64,000 nucleotides of DNA from Edaphochlamys debaryana (GCA_016858145.1 JAEHOE010000123.1:124001-188000); one strand, 5' to 3'. Positions 13,301-28,764 are shown, counted from the stretch's first letter. Translations and numbers: made by a program. The notes: generated by a model not told the origin, from the sequence alone.

Positions 13301-16300
13301 TGCCTCTTGACTGCCCGACCAATCGCATCGCTCAATCTTGTGCGCACTGCCATCGTTGCCGCACACGACCAGAAATGGTGGAGCCGGTCACCTTGGTTCA
13401 TCGCCTGCCCACACGGGCACCTGGCTACCTCACTCGTGCCCAGCTGGGCTCGATGCATGCCAAACCCTGGATATCCGTCCATGGCAAGTCGCCACAGGGG
13501 CTCCTTGTTGCTTGCTTCCCACTTCAACTTCCACAAACGGGGCCAGACAGCCTTCAGCCGCGTAACTTCAGCCTCCGCGGCCTCACCCGTCCCCAAAGCC
13601 TCCCGAATAAACTCTGTATGCTTGTGCGCCAGTCGGGTGCGCGCTGGGCCCAGCTGCAGCTGGGTTGCAATCTGGACCGACAATTTGCTCAGAGCGACGT
13701 CCCCCCACCCCACACTATCTGCTATTCTGCCCCACGCCTCGAGCTCAGACCCCGCAGGGCCGCCTGCAGCGCGCGCCGCGGCCACCCACCCATCGGGCAG
13801 ACGTCCCAGCAGGTCCTGCAGCCGCCTGGCCATTTCTGTCCCGTTTCTCAGTGCCAGGGGCAAGTCCTGTGTTTCTGTCCTAAGTATGTCACGCAAAATT
13901 CTCTGGCCATACTCCCTATTGCACGCAGCGCGCGCCCGAGCGTGGGCCCTCCCAGCCACACCCCCGACCCCACTCTCGACGATAATACTGCCTAGGGCAT
14001 CTGCACACGTGACTGCCATGCCCACGGTCGTCAAGCCCCGTACTGCAAACAGGTCCCTAAACTCTGCCTCAATTCCTGTACTCACGTCTGATGCCGCCCG
14101 TGCGGGCAGGGCCGGGTTGCCCCACAGGGGCGCGTGGCGCACCCAGGGGCCCGCCGCCAGGGCCTCCGCGTTGATCACCGTGGCCGGGGGCAGGAAGGCC
14201 AGGCTGCCTACCAGCCGGGCCAGGGTCGGGGTGGTTGATGCCGGGACCGGCACAGCCATGGACTCGAGCGGCTCCAAGAGCACGTGCCTGGACCCCTACA
14301 CTGCCAACCTTCAGTGCGACGCCATCACCGTTGCCAACGTGCCAACCCCCGTTGTCACCCCTAGCGGGCCGTCCTGCACCCCTCCAACTGCCGCTGTCTT
14401 CTGTCAGAACAAGGCCCCGGGCTACTATGGCGACCCGTGTAACAGCTGCAAGAACTACTTTTGGGTGAGAGCAATTGAAGCGCAGCCTCTTGAAAACTTA
14501 AAAACGGATGGATTTCGTTGTGCGAGTGGTACAATCGCAATGCCTCGCGCCTTCGCTCGGTTGGGCCGGGTGTCATGGAGCCGCACACGAACTTAGCCTT
14601 GGACCCTGCGTGCCGATCTGTAACCCACGGCACCGGACACTGCGTTCGACGCAGGGAAGCTCCCTCCGCCGCCCCACTTTTCATTATTGCCACACGACCG
14701 TACGTGCCCCGTCCCCGCAGTGCTACAGCGGCGGATCCGCCTACATGCCATGTGCGGCCGGCACAGCCATGGACTCGACGGGGGCCAAGGCGTTCATTCA
14801 CTCCGCTCTGCCCCGCTGTGTCCCGCGCTGCCCTTTCCTTGCCCTCCCACGTCCGCACCCTCGCCCTCGCACATCATCCTTCTGCAGCTACTATGGTGCG
14901 TTCGTGTCACACACAATGCCCCGCTTGTCACACGCGCCTTCGGACTCCCGGGGCTTTCGGTTCCGTATCTAAGACCGGCCGGCTAATCACTGCGCCTACG
15001 CTTGTCTTGGCCTTTACACGAGCAGCCCTGAACACGCGCCTTGTCACACACATGCCCCGCTTGTCATGCACACATGCCGCCCTGGTCACACACATGCCCC
15101 GCTTGTCATGCACACATGCCGCCCTGGTCACACACATGCCCCGCTTGTCATGCACACATGCCGCCCTGGTCACACACATGCCCCGCTTGTCATGCACACA
15201 TGCCGCCCTGGTCACACACATGCCCCGCTTGTCATGCACACATGCCGCCCTGGTCACACACATGCCCCGCTTGTCATGCACACATGCCGCCCTGGTCACA
15301 CACATGCCCCGCTTGTCATGCACACATGCCGCCCTGGTCACACACATGCCCCGCTTGTCATGCACACATGCCGCCCTGGTCACACACATGCCCCGCTTGT
15401 CATGCACACATGCCGCCCTGGTCACACACATGCCCCGCTTGTCATGCACACATGCCGCCCTGGTCACACACATGCCCCGCTTGTCATGCACACATGCCGC
15501 CCTGGTCACACACATGCCCCGCTTGTCATGCACACATGCCGCCCTGGTCACACACATGCCCCGCTTGTCATGCACACATGCCGCCCTGGTCACACACATG
15601 CCCCGCTTGTCATGCACACATGCCGCCCTGGTCACACACATGCCCCGCTTGTCACACGCGCCTTGCCCGCTTGCTGTACGTGCTGTGACCAGGCCACACC
15701 TGCACCTGGTGCACAAACTACTTCTGGGTAAGCAGCTAAGGCTAGTTTGATCATTCATGCATGCAAGTTCGCCCCTCCGTGTGCGCTCTCCTGCTCGCGC
15801 TCCCTTCCACACATCCCTACCGATCCCTCTTTCATCCCGCTCCGCCCTCTCCTCGCCCTCCTCCCCCTTACCCCCCCCTCGGACGTCAGTGCAAAGCCAC
15901 TGCTTCAGCGTACCTGCCCTGCTCCGCTGGAACCGTTATGGACTCTACCGGCGCCAAGGCCTTCTGTGGCATGCCCGATGCGACCCGATGCGACACCACA
16001 AGCTTGTCCTTGGCCTCCTCAGCGCCCATAGTTTCGACGTGCACCCCACCCTCCGCCGCCAGTTACTGCGCCGGCAGAGCGCCGGGTTACTATGGCGACA
16101 GTTGCACCAAGTGCACCAGCTTTTTCTGGGTGAGTTACCGTACGGGCCGTGCAGCACCTGCAGAGGGCAGGGGCGAGGGCGCAGGGAATCTCGACATCTA
16201 ATACTCTTGCGCCCCGCCCTCGCTGGCCCTGCCAACCACAGTACTACAACGGAGGATCCGCCTACATGTCCTGCGCCGCGGGGAAAGCTATGGACTCGAG

Positions 16301-19300
16301 CGGGACCAAGAACGCTTGCGACTGGCCCTCCAGCATCACATGCAACGCCATCAGCCTGATCGTCGCCCCGAGCCCTTCGGGAACCCCTGCCACGGCATGC
16401 ACCACCCCCCCGGCTGCCACCTTCTGCGCCGGCAAGGCCCCTGGCCTGTACGGCGATCTGTGCAAGCAATGCTCATGGTATTATAACGTGAGTCAACTCT
16501 AAGGTGCTCACTTACAGGGCATTCGAAGGCATGGAGCTAAGATCCGTAATTATTTCCACCCCCTGCCCGCCCCCCACACGGCACCAAGACCTTCTGTGAT
16601 TGGACCGCCAACGTTCAGTGCGTGGCCCAGACACCTCAGAGCACCTCCTCGCCCCCGCCGCGGCCGCCCCCGCCCCCGCCTCCGGGAGCCCCCGCAGTCT
16701 GCACGTCCCCCTCTGCCGCAAGCTTCTGTTCCGGCAGGCCCGCGGGCTACTTTGGAGACCTCTGCACGGGCTGCAAGAACTACTACCAGGTCAGTCGTAA
16801 CCGCGTGGCACTAGAGCCCAGCTCGAGCCTTTAACCGCCCTCGACATCACCAAAGCTTTACGCGGAGGGCGCTGCACGCCCCACGCTGTTTGCATTGCGC
16901 CTTCATACATGTACCGCTGCCCAGCCGTTCCAGGGATCGGCCCATGCTCCCAGCTTAGCGGAAGCTGACACCTGACCTGGTTACCTCTGATGTTGTCCCC
17001 TGTTGTCCCTCACCAAACCCTCAGTGCTGGAACGGGGGCTCAGCCTACATGCCGTGCGGCGCTGGTACAATCATGGACCCCACAGGCGCCACGACGTTTT
17101 GTGACTGGCCCTCAAACGTCCAGTGCGTCGGCAGGCCCCCTCCGTCGCCCCCGCCCTCACCCCCGCCCTCACCCCCACCATCTCCGCCGCCGCCCAGGCC
17201 CCCACCGCCACCGCCCCCACGTCCTCCGCCGCCCCCACCGCCACCGCCCCCCTCGCCTCCTCCTCGCCCGCCTCCTCCATCACCCCCGCCTTCCCCGCCC
17301 CCTCCACCTCCACCGCCGCCGAACGTAAACCCGTCTCCTCCCTCGCCCCCACCCTCGCCGCGGCCGCCGCCACCCTCGCCGCCACCTCCCAGGCCTCCTC
17401 CACCGCCCCCCCCGCCCTCGCCGCCACCACCCGCGCCTCCTCCACCGCCCCCTCCTCCTTCGCCGCCACCTCCCAGGCCCTCTCCTCCGCCCCCCCCGCC
17501 CTCGCCGCCAGCACCCGCGTCTCCTCCACCGCCTCCGCCGCCCTCGCCACCACCCCCACCTCCCGCCTGTCCCGGCCCTTCGCACACCGCCTTCTGTGCT
17601 GGAAGACCCGCAGGATACTGGGGGGACGTCTGTAGCAATTGTGCCAGTTACTACTGGGTGAGCACTTGGTTGCAGTACAGGATAGCCCAACGCTGGGGGT
17701 GCGCAGCCCTCAGAGGTTCGGGGTAGGGTTTCGGGGTAGGGTTTCAACTGACGAGGGGCTCGCGCAGTGAGCACGGCCTCCCTGTGTGCGTACCGGGACA
17801 GAACCAAGAGGGTCGACAGCATCCATACTGCCTGTCCCATCTCTTTCTGCTCCGCATTTCAGCTCGTCCCAAAGCTGTTCTCCTCGAGCGTGAATGCTTT
17901 GCCTCGCCCCTGTGACAAGCCAATGCACCTCTGTCGTGCCGCACGACCCTGCCCCGTCCCCACAGTGCTGGTACGGAGGCTCGGCCTACATGTCATGCGC
18001 AGCGGGGACCGCCATGGATCCCAGCGGGATTAAGAGCGCCGCAGGCTGCGACCCAGGCTGCGACTGGCCTTACAACATCCAATGCAACTTCTCGCCTCCG
18101 CCCCCGCCCCCGCCTCGGCCACCGCCGCCGTCGCCTCCCCCTCCTCAATCGCCGCCGTCGCCGCCCCCACCCTCACCACCACCCTCGCCACCGCCGCCGC
18201 CGCCGCCACCCTCGCCTCCTCCCCCCCGGCCGCCTCCGCCACCCTCTCCCCCACCCTCTCCCCCACCCTCGCCGCCACCATCCCCTCCACGTCCCCCGCC
18301 TTCGCCGCCTCCGTCTCCACCGCCCTCTCCGCCGCCGCCACCCCCACCGCGCCCTCCACCGCCCTCGCCCCCTCCACCCTCGCCACCACCGTCGCCACCC
18401 CCCTCCCTCTCCGCCGCCCTCACCTCCTCCCAGCGTGCTTCCCTCGCCGCCTCCCCCACCCTCGCCTCCTCCGCGTCCGCCGCCGCCGTCGCCGCCGCCC
18501 TCTCCACCACCTCGGCCGCCACCACCGCCCCCGCCGCCGCCGTCACCACCTCCCTCGCCGCCACCGCCGCCCTCGCCACCACCTCGACCACCCCCGCCCT
18601 CGCCGCCCCCGCCCTCTCCCCCGCCCTCCCCGCCGCCCCCTTCGCCTCCTCCGTCACCACCCCCGCGGCCCCCACCCTCGCCCCCACCGCCTAGTCCGCC
18701 TCCGCCTAGTCCGCCTCCGCCTTCGCCGCCTCCGCCGCGCCCGCCCCCGCCCCCGCCGCCTCCCTTCCCACCACCTCCCCGGCCGCCGCCACCGCCGCCG
18801 CCTGTCCAGACTTGCCCTGGCCCCGCTCATACCACCTTCTGCGCAACCAGGGCTCCCGGCTACTATGGCGATAAATGCAGCAATTGTGGCAACTACTATT
18901 GGGTAAGTTTTTGCGCGTGCTGGTGACACAACGATTGCAGGCGAGAACCGAAGCACTCCCCCTGGTGACAAGTAGGTGTCTTCCCCGAAGCTGGAACTAT
19001 GGGCCGAGCCCTGAGATGGCTGGGCTATGGTAGCACGTTCAGGCAGAGTGCGAAGTGTGGGGACGTGTGGCGCGCTCCGCGCGAAGCTTCGGGGGGGCAG
19101 GGGACCGAGGATGGTCGTCGGGTTGAAACACATTCCCACGCCGACCCGCGACAAAGAGTTGCGAATACAGCTTAAACCGCACGTATGAGTTTCCTGAGGT
19201 AAGGTAGCACCATCGCGCGCAGTCGGGGCTTGAGCGGGCGAGGTTTGGCCGAAGTCGATGGCAACATCTTCCCAACAGCCGGCAACAGCTGCCCGCAAAC

Positions 19301-20303
19301 TTGTCAAAACTTCCATTCTAGCAGCACCTAGCCCTCTGATACGATACTAAACGGGTAGCCGCGTCGCGCTTTGGGCGTGTAGCGCGGCTTGGCGCACTGC
19401 CGACGACATGGTTGATCGACTTGGCCCAAACGTAAAATATAATACGTGCAGGCAGAGTGCAAGTTGTGGGGACGTGTTTCGTGCGCCGAGCGAAGCTTCG
19501 GGGGGGCAGGGGACCGAGGATGGTCATCGGGTTGAGACACAGTTCCACGCCGACCCGCGACAAAGTGTCGCAAATACCGCTCAAACCGCAAATCACTATT
19601 GCTTTAGGTGGATGAGAAGCATAGAGCTCGGTCCGGGCTTGAGAGGGCGAGGTTTGGCCGAAGTCGATGGCCACATCCTCGCAACAGCCGGCAACAGCTG
19701 CCCGCAAACTTGTCGAAACTTCCTTTCTCGCAGCACCATACGTTCTCGCTTGGCACCAAACGGATATAAGCGTCACGCTTTGGGCGTGGGGCGCGACTTG
19801 GTGCAACACTGCCGACATGTCGGCAACCTTTCCCAAACACGCAAATCGCGATAGTTCGCTACGCGCTGGTTTGCATGCAGCAGGGATTAGCAAGATTTGT
19901 TGCATAAGCTTGCGGGCTGGGCGTGAGGTGCAACTCCGCAGGGGGGGCTCAGGAAGCCGGGTTTTACACGGGCGGGGCGGGCGGATATTCCACCAGACGC
20001 TTTCCTGGGAAGGAGGGAAGAAGGCTCGCCCCCCCCCCCCCCCCCCCCCCCACGAAGCCGCTTCGCGGCGGGGGCCCAGCCCCAGAACTCCCCCGACAAC
20101 CCCTAAGGAGAGGGCCCCCTTTGACCTCACTCCTGATTGACCTGCCGTGCTACTCCCCCCCCCCCCCCCTCGTACGTGCCCGTCACTCCCCGCAGTGCTG
20201 GAGTGGAGGCTCAGCCTACATGGCCTGCGGTGCCGGTACAGCCATGGACTCCACCGGATCCAAGAACTACTGTGACTGGCCCTACAACATCCGGTGCGTG
20301 TGA
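1309..20303 (+). CDS. Giant secreted multi-domain protein with C-terminal CBM14-like chitin-binding array (possibly decaying)
   Basis: The proposed first exon (1309-1366) encodes a signal peptide (MRYWLPILVGALYLLVGAQ). Its phase-1 donor joins in frame to 2467-2742, which carries a Cys-rich start and a PPTPPPRPPRPPSP linker. Further exons: 2944-3086, 3194-3704, 3785-4070, 4175-4332, 4427-4721, 4827-5045, 5177-5319, 5411-5587, 5724-6034, 6271-6513, 6615-6742, 6895-6972, 7137-7451, 7577-8101, 8298-8525, 8604-8656, 8737-8815, 8978-9113, 9508-9622, 9847-9996, 10123-10244, 10397-10490, 11268-11387, 11649-11885, 11997-12352, then the chitin-binding modules to a TGA at 20301. Almost all junctions are GT-AG with matching phase; the 3704/3785 junction does not match. 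The protein is secreted and probably binds wall or matrix polysaccharide (inference). Breaks: frame changes near 5800, 11830 and 18400, a LINE insertion at 12837, and damaged modules at 14788 and 16488. One gene or two fused models is open, but the phase match across 10490/11268 supports one. Confidence 0.6.
2467..9113 (+). other. Beta-rich repeat region of the giant protein, no family recognised
   Basis: About twenty exons encode Thr/Ser/Val/Leu-rich sequence with alternating hydrophobic residues and few charges. Blocks recur with similar openings: a Phe/Ile-Gly-Leu segment, a Pro-rich turn, then Leu/Val/Ser strands such as LQLSVLSGVGLQ, LTLSMADAV and IRLRGASLTF-like runs. Cysteines are sparse but often begin or end a block. 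The pattern suggests tandem extracellular beta-sandwich domains. I cannot assign a named family. Confidence 0.5.
9183..9484. mobile_element. MITE-like element with 14-15 bp terminal inverted repeats
   Basis: The left end AGGGTTGCACAATAC (9183-9197) is inverted at the right end as GTATTGGCAACCCT (9471-9484), with one extra base on the left. The interior has no ORF but many short palindromes around GTATTAATAC and a C-run. It lies wholly within the intron between exons ending at 9113 and starting at 9508. A clear target duplication was not seen. Confidence 0.55.
9508..12200 (+). other. Cys-rich CPxGY / GWRDDGLTCW module region
   Basis: Exons 9508-9622, 9847-9996, 10123-10244, 10397-10490, 11268-11387, 11649-11885 and the start of 11997-12352 encode repeated short modules of the form C-x2-G-[YFW] followed by a Cys pair, for example CYPFCPTGWEYG, CYQNCPPGYRDDG, CYKNCDPGW and CYPSCRDGYHS. 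A longer module follows with GWRDDGLTCWKD, CPSGYHDPG and YDRGVGY signatures. Similar Cys-rich repeats occur in secreted algal and protist proteins. They probably form disulfide-stabilised spacers before the chitin-binding array. Confidence 0.55.
12526..12533 (+). other. 8-nt microexon (Y-S-G of a CBM14-like module)
   Basis: CTACTCTG is flanked by an upstream acceptor (ctgcag) and a downstream donor (gtgagc). Joining GG at 12352, these 8 nt, and GG at 12625 gives Gly-Tyr-Ser-Gly-Asp-Pro-Cys, exactly the GYYGDPC segment that other modules encode in one uninterrupted exon. A second copy with the same layout is at 14888-14895. Confidence 0.65.
12828..14255 (-). mobile_element. 5'-truncated non-LTR retrotransposon (LINE) fragment inside an exon
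   Basis: The inserted segment 12837-14246 interrupts a CBM14-like module: AAGT before it and AMDSSG after it. The 9-bp CCGGCACAG occurs on both sides (12828-12836 and 14247-14255) as a target-site duplication. On the minus strand the insert carries one open frame (about 14246 to 12988) that lacks reverse transcriptase. It resembles the region downstream of RT in LINE ORF2 proteins, ending with a CPCG...D..HHFWSC zinc-knuckle-like motif, and is followed by about 150 bp of 3' UTR. The open 5' edge, with no start codon inside the insert, indicates 5' truncation as in target-primed reverse transcription. Assignment to a LINE clade is not possible by eye. Confidence 0.65.
14888..14895 (+). other. 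Second 8-nt microexon (Y-Y-G)
   Basis: CTACTATG lies between ctgcag and gtgcgt. It joins in frame to the exon at 15693-15727 (GHTCTWCTNYFW). Its expected upstream exon end (...CAGKAPGG) is missing in this copy, so this module may not be expressed correctly. Confidence 0.5.
15044..15655. repeat. 42-bp minisatellite, 14 copies, intronic
   Basis: Fourteen near-identical 42-bp units run head to tail, each containing CCCCGCTTGTCATGCA and CCGCCCTGGTCACACA. They sit in the intron between the microexon at 14888-14895 and the exon at 15693-15727. Related single-copy sequence occurs in introns of the preceding modules (12548-12625 and 14900-14940), so the array looks like local expansion of intron sequence. 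The unit is a multiple of three and stays open in several frames, which creates long artefactual ORFs. Confidence 0.9.
19036..19853. repeat. Tandem duplication of a dispersed repeat (two units of about 410 bp)
   Basis: The units 19036-19444 and 19445-19853 share long stretches, including CAGGCAGAGTGC, GGGGGGGCAGGGGACCGAGG, GACCCGCGACAAAG and CAACAGCTGCCCGCAAACTTGTC. They lie in the last intron of the giant gene (18903-20195). A diverged third copy is at about 62975-63320. No coding capacity was seen. Confidence 0.7.
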
Positions 20304-22856
20304 GAACGCCATAGCACGATCGTGCGTGACGCCCTGCGCTGAGAATTTGAAATGTGTCATTCGATTCCGCGGGGATGTTCCTGCGTGTGACGCCGGGGAT
20401 GCACGCAACTAGATGCCAACTCGTCGAGCCGTTGGGCGGGAGCTATCGGCCCCGTGCGGCAGCCAGGAGGCCAGGTTACGCACTGGCCACCAGGTAACCG
20501 TCCACCTGGGCCCAACTGGGTCCAACTGGGCCCTAACTGGGGTTCCGCGTCCCCTTAGTGCTATGTATAGCTGATACGTCAGAGTGCGAATGAATGGGCG
20601 TGAGAGCGTGTATGTTCTTCCGTAGCTGTGTGTGTACTGTGGCCTTTCCCTGGCCGAGGGTGGAGCCTTGTGGGCAAGCCCTGAATGGGCGTGAGAGCGT
20701 GTCCTTCCGTAGCTGAAGTATATACAATTATATAGATTTGGGGGGGGGCGGGGTCTTACTTCTCCCCTTAGGAGCCGATGTCCGGCAGGTCGATCAGGTG
20801 CCTTCGGCATGGCAAGCATTGCACGCCTGCTGTGCCTCGACAGCTATAAATACTTGGCATGTGGCGCTGAAAGGAGATGCCAGGCAGGGGGGTGTTGGCT
20901 TTGTTTAATCCCCACAATGTGCATGCGGTATGGTCCCTTCATGACGTGCACACACAGTGTGCAGAGTGCTCAGCGGCCTCGACGTGTACATCTACATAGG
21001 TTTGAGGTAGCAATAGGTCTAACGCATGCAAATGTCTCCGCAGTGATGACGATGTGGGTGGGCTAACGTTCAGTGCGGCGGGCCACACGGTGGCCGTGTT
21101 TGTGGATCTGCCAAATGCGTGGCCTGCACGAAGCTCGCTCGTGTGCACCAAGTTGATGACTATCTATATGTTGCCCGTCCGTGGGGCCGGCATAAATAGG
21201 GGCGGCTGCCCCCTTTATGGAAGGCCTTTGCGAGTTTGATATAAGTTGATGCGCCCCCCCCCCCAAACTAGGCCCTGGTGCGTGTGCGGTGTGAGATAGC
21301 AGCAGGATGTTTGCCTTGAGCAGGCAAGTTGAGCAGGAGAGTTCACGCACTAGTGAGCGGGACAAGGGGACTTGATGTAACTGGCGGGCTATAGTGTGCA
21401 ATGGAATCGGGAACGCGCGAGGGATTCGAGACGTTGAGCACGGAAAGCGGTCGTCCCCGCTTTGCTGCGTGGGAGTAACACAGGTGCTGGGAGTAACGGG
21501 TAGGAGATAGTTGGGGGCCAGTCCTCGACGTTCACCACAAAAGACCCCCCTCGGGTCATAGCGCTCCACGCTGGGGTCAAGCGGCCCACTGGGGGGCAGC
21601 GTGCCGCTCCGGGTGCACACCGAGGGTGTGCTTATCCAACAGGGTCATCCAACAGGGTCGTCAAACAGGGTCGCTGCGTTCCTTGGTGGCATGGGCTGTG
21701 TGGCCCGCCTCACGTGCAATGGTACTAAGCAGAGTGGGACGGGCGGGGTGGGAGCGATCTTCACAAGCGCATTTCTTTGTGAGGGGAGCGGCCATTCACC
21801 ACCCCGACCGACCAAACCCCGGATTTACCTAATGCACCCTGCAGGGCGTGTACTAGCCACCATACATCACGGGGAAAGCGCCGAACGCGGGCCCAGCGCG
21901 CAGATGAACGCGTGTGTAGACTGCCGTACAGTGCGCCGTACACGCAGAAAACAGGAAAGCAGACATGTGAGCTGAGAAGCGCTCTCTTGGCATCTTTGCG
22001 GACGTGCAGCCGCCCCCCGGGGAAGCTGCAACCTGCCGGCCGCTTCAAAATGTAACAGCGCGTGCAGACCTTAAGCGTGCTTGGGATCTAAGCTGCCCTA
22101 CTGGAAGCAAAGCCAGTTTTACCCATCACATGCAGCACATTAGCTTAATGAAACGCCTTCGAGAGCGAGGACGATCCTTGCAATTTCGACTGCACTTGGC
22201 ATACACTGCACGCTGCGGACGATAGCCCTAAGCGCTCTCCCAAACGCCGTGCCTTGGCACCTCAACGAAAGTATGTAAGCCCGTCGTTGGCGCACCAGCA
22301 ATACGGTGGCTTAGTCTGCCCTCACGCCCTCAGCCGCCCCTGCTGCAGCGACAAGCGAGACGCGGCTGACCGGCCCCACGCACAGCCACCGAAACAGCCA
22401 GCAGCAGTTGTGGAGAGAGGTGAGGGTGCACGAAAAGAGGCTGCGCCCGCTTTGCAGACGGGATCAGCCGCAACGATAGCTTTTCGAGCTGGCCCCTCGC
22501 CAGCTCATGCATGCACATGTATGGTGCACAGGCTGCGCGCTGCCTCTGCGGCGGCAAGTGCCACAGCCGGCCCGTGCCCCTCAGCGCTGCCTCCTGAAGT
22601 ACCCTGGCTGTCGGTGTCATCAGTGCAGCAGCAGCATGCCTTGCACAGGCACGCTCACCCTGCCCCCTCCCACCCCTACCGCCTGAAGAAGCACCGCAAG
22701 AACTCCTTTACTTGGCCTCGGCTCGCCGCATATTCGCACGGACTACCGTAGCAAAGCAATGCAGGGCTTGGCCCTCCGCTTCCTCCACAGCGGCTTTGGA
22801 GCCTTCCTTGTGCGGCCGGTACCGGCATCCCAAACGCTCCTCAATCCTCTCATTCG
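20304..22856. other. Intergenic stretch with no recognised gene
   Basis: It holds the presumed 3' UTR of the giant gene and short imperfect repeats: two copies of GAATGGGCGTGAGAGCGTGT (about 20589 and 20684) and a triple 13-bp repeat near 21632-21672. Open frames overlap on both strands and have no recognisable domain. Confidence 0.4.
21376..21380 (+). terminator. Candidate TGTAA poly(A) signal
   Basis: TGTAA is the usual volvocine polyadenylation signal. This is a plus-strand copy about 1.07 kb past the giant gene's stop. The distance is long, so the assignment is weak. Confidence 0.2.
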
Positions 22857-27933
<5,077 letters not shown>

Positions 27934-28501
27934 CTAATTGGCATACCTCCAGGCTATAACGACAGCAGCGCGGCGTACCAAAACGCGGCTCGCGAGCACT
28001 GGCAGCTTCCTGACCGACACTGCCGTACGGGCAGCGGGGTAGGCACGCGCACGGGCACAGGCCGCTGCCCCCGCGTTTCCCGGATCCTCACCCCGCGCGC
28101 GGACAAGGCTGCATATGCGATACAGAGCGCGTCGTTACTACAGGCTGGGCGACAGGCGGGTCATTATGCGCAGGGGTCGCACGCGTCGGTGGGATGCCAC
28201 TTAGTCGCGACGGAACCGTGCGAGGACCAAGTGACAATGGCCGGGCATCACATGCCGGGTAGTGGGTACGGGATGAGCCGAGTGGGTAAGGGATGGACGC
28301 CTTTTTGGCCCGCAGGTCGGGTATTCCTGATGCCAATGCCAGCGTGCACTGGCGCCCGCCACGTGCCGGGCACAGGAGCATGAGGGCGCATTGCTCATGT
28401 TACAAAGCCCGTGGACAACAATCCCACGCTAGGCCAGACCTGGAGTTCCACGTTTGCGCATACATGCCCGGGCGCCCGTCACAGGCTGAGCGAGCACAAC
28501 C

Positions 28502-28764
28502 CATGGCTGCGCCAGGGGGGGGGGTCCTCAACTGAACAGAGCTTGCCGTGAGGATCCCAAACCCGCATTCAGAATATTAGATGGGGGAAACAAGAAATGG
28601 GGGTTCAAAATTGTAATTGTAAAGCTGCAGGGGGGGCGAACGGCGCAGGGGAAAAAAAAAAGGTGCAGGGGGTTGTGGGGAGAGGAGGGTACTCAGGACG
28701 CCCTGAGCTTCTATCCCCGCAAAAGTTCTGGTCGGCCCATCCTGCATTCCCGCTAGAGAGTCAG
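28502..28764 (+). repeat. Dispersed repeat R1, copy 1
   Basis: It begins ATGGCTGCGCCAGGGG and ends CCCGCTAGAGAGTCAG. It shares almost its whole length with 29463-29728, including GAACAGAGCTTGCCGTGAGG and CTATCCCCGCAAAAGTTCTG. It has no coding capacity. Confidence 0.8.

Larger units (their letters stand above)
12301..20303 (+). other. Tandem array of about eight CBM14/peritrophin-A-like chitin-binding modules with proline-rich linkers
   Basis: The module consensus is FCAGKAPGYYGDPC..C.NYFW, then C(Y/W).GGSAYMPCAAGTAMDSTG, then CDWP.NVQC. The spacing of the last five cysteines, the C-x2-NYxW-C step, the C-x-x-GT-x-MD step and the CDWPxxxxC end match the six-cysteine CBM14 fold, with one extra Cys in DPC. 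Module pieces lie at 12317-12836 (interrupted), 14247-14464, 14721-14790 (truncated), 15693-16129, 16242-16487, 16589-16789, 17025-17657, 17966-18902 and 20196-20303. The linkers at 17130-17570 and 18090-18800 are PPPSPPPP rods, the substrate for prolyl hydroxylation and arabinosylation in algal wall proteins. Confidence 0.7.

Noticed and set aside
13189..14596. Plus-strand ORFs of 268 and 442 aa
   Set aside because: They lie opposite the LINE-derived frame and only their last part coincides with a real exon; the rest has no recognisable protein sequence.
15044..15655. CRISPR-like array
   Set aside because: The units are contiguous with no unique spacers, and the genome is eukaryotic.
14928..15812. 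Long repetitive ORFs on both strands (up to 410 aa) across the minisatellite
   Set aside because: The 42-bp unit is a multiple of three without stops in several frames, so the ORFs are by-products of the repeat. They lie in an intron and have no start context or domain.
22254..22751. 165-aa plus-strand ORF
   Set aside because: No domain, no splice context and strong overlap with frames on the other strand; composition is like the surrounding intergenic DNA.
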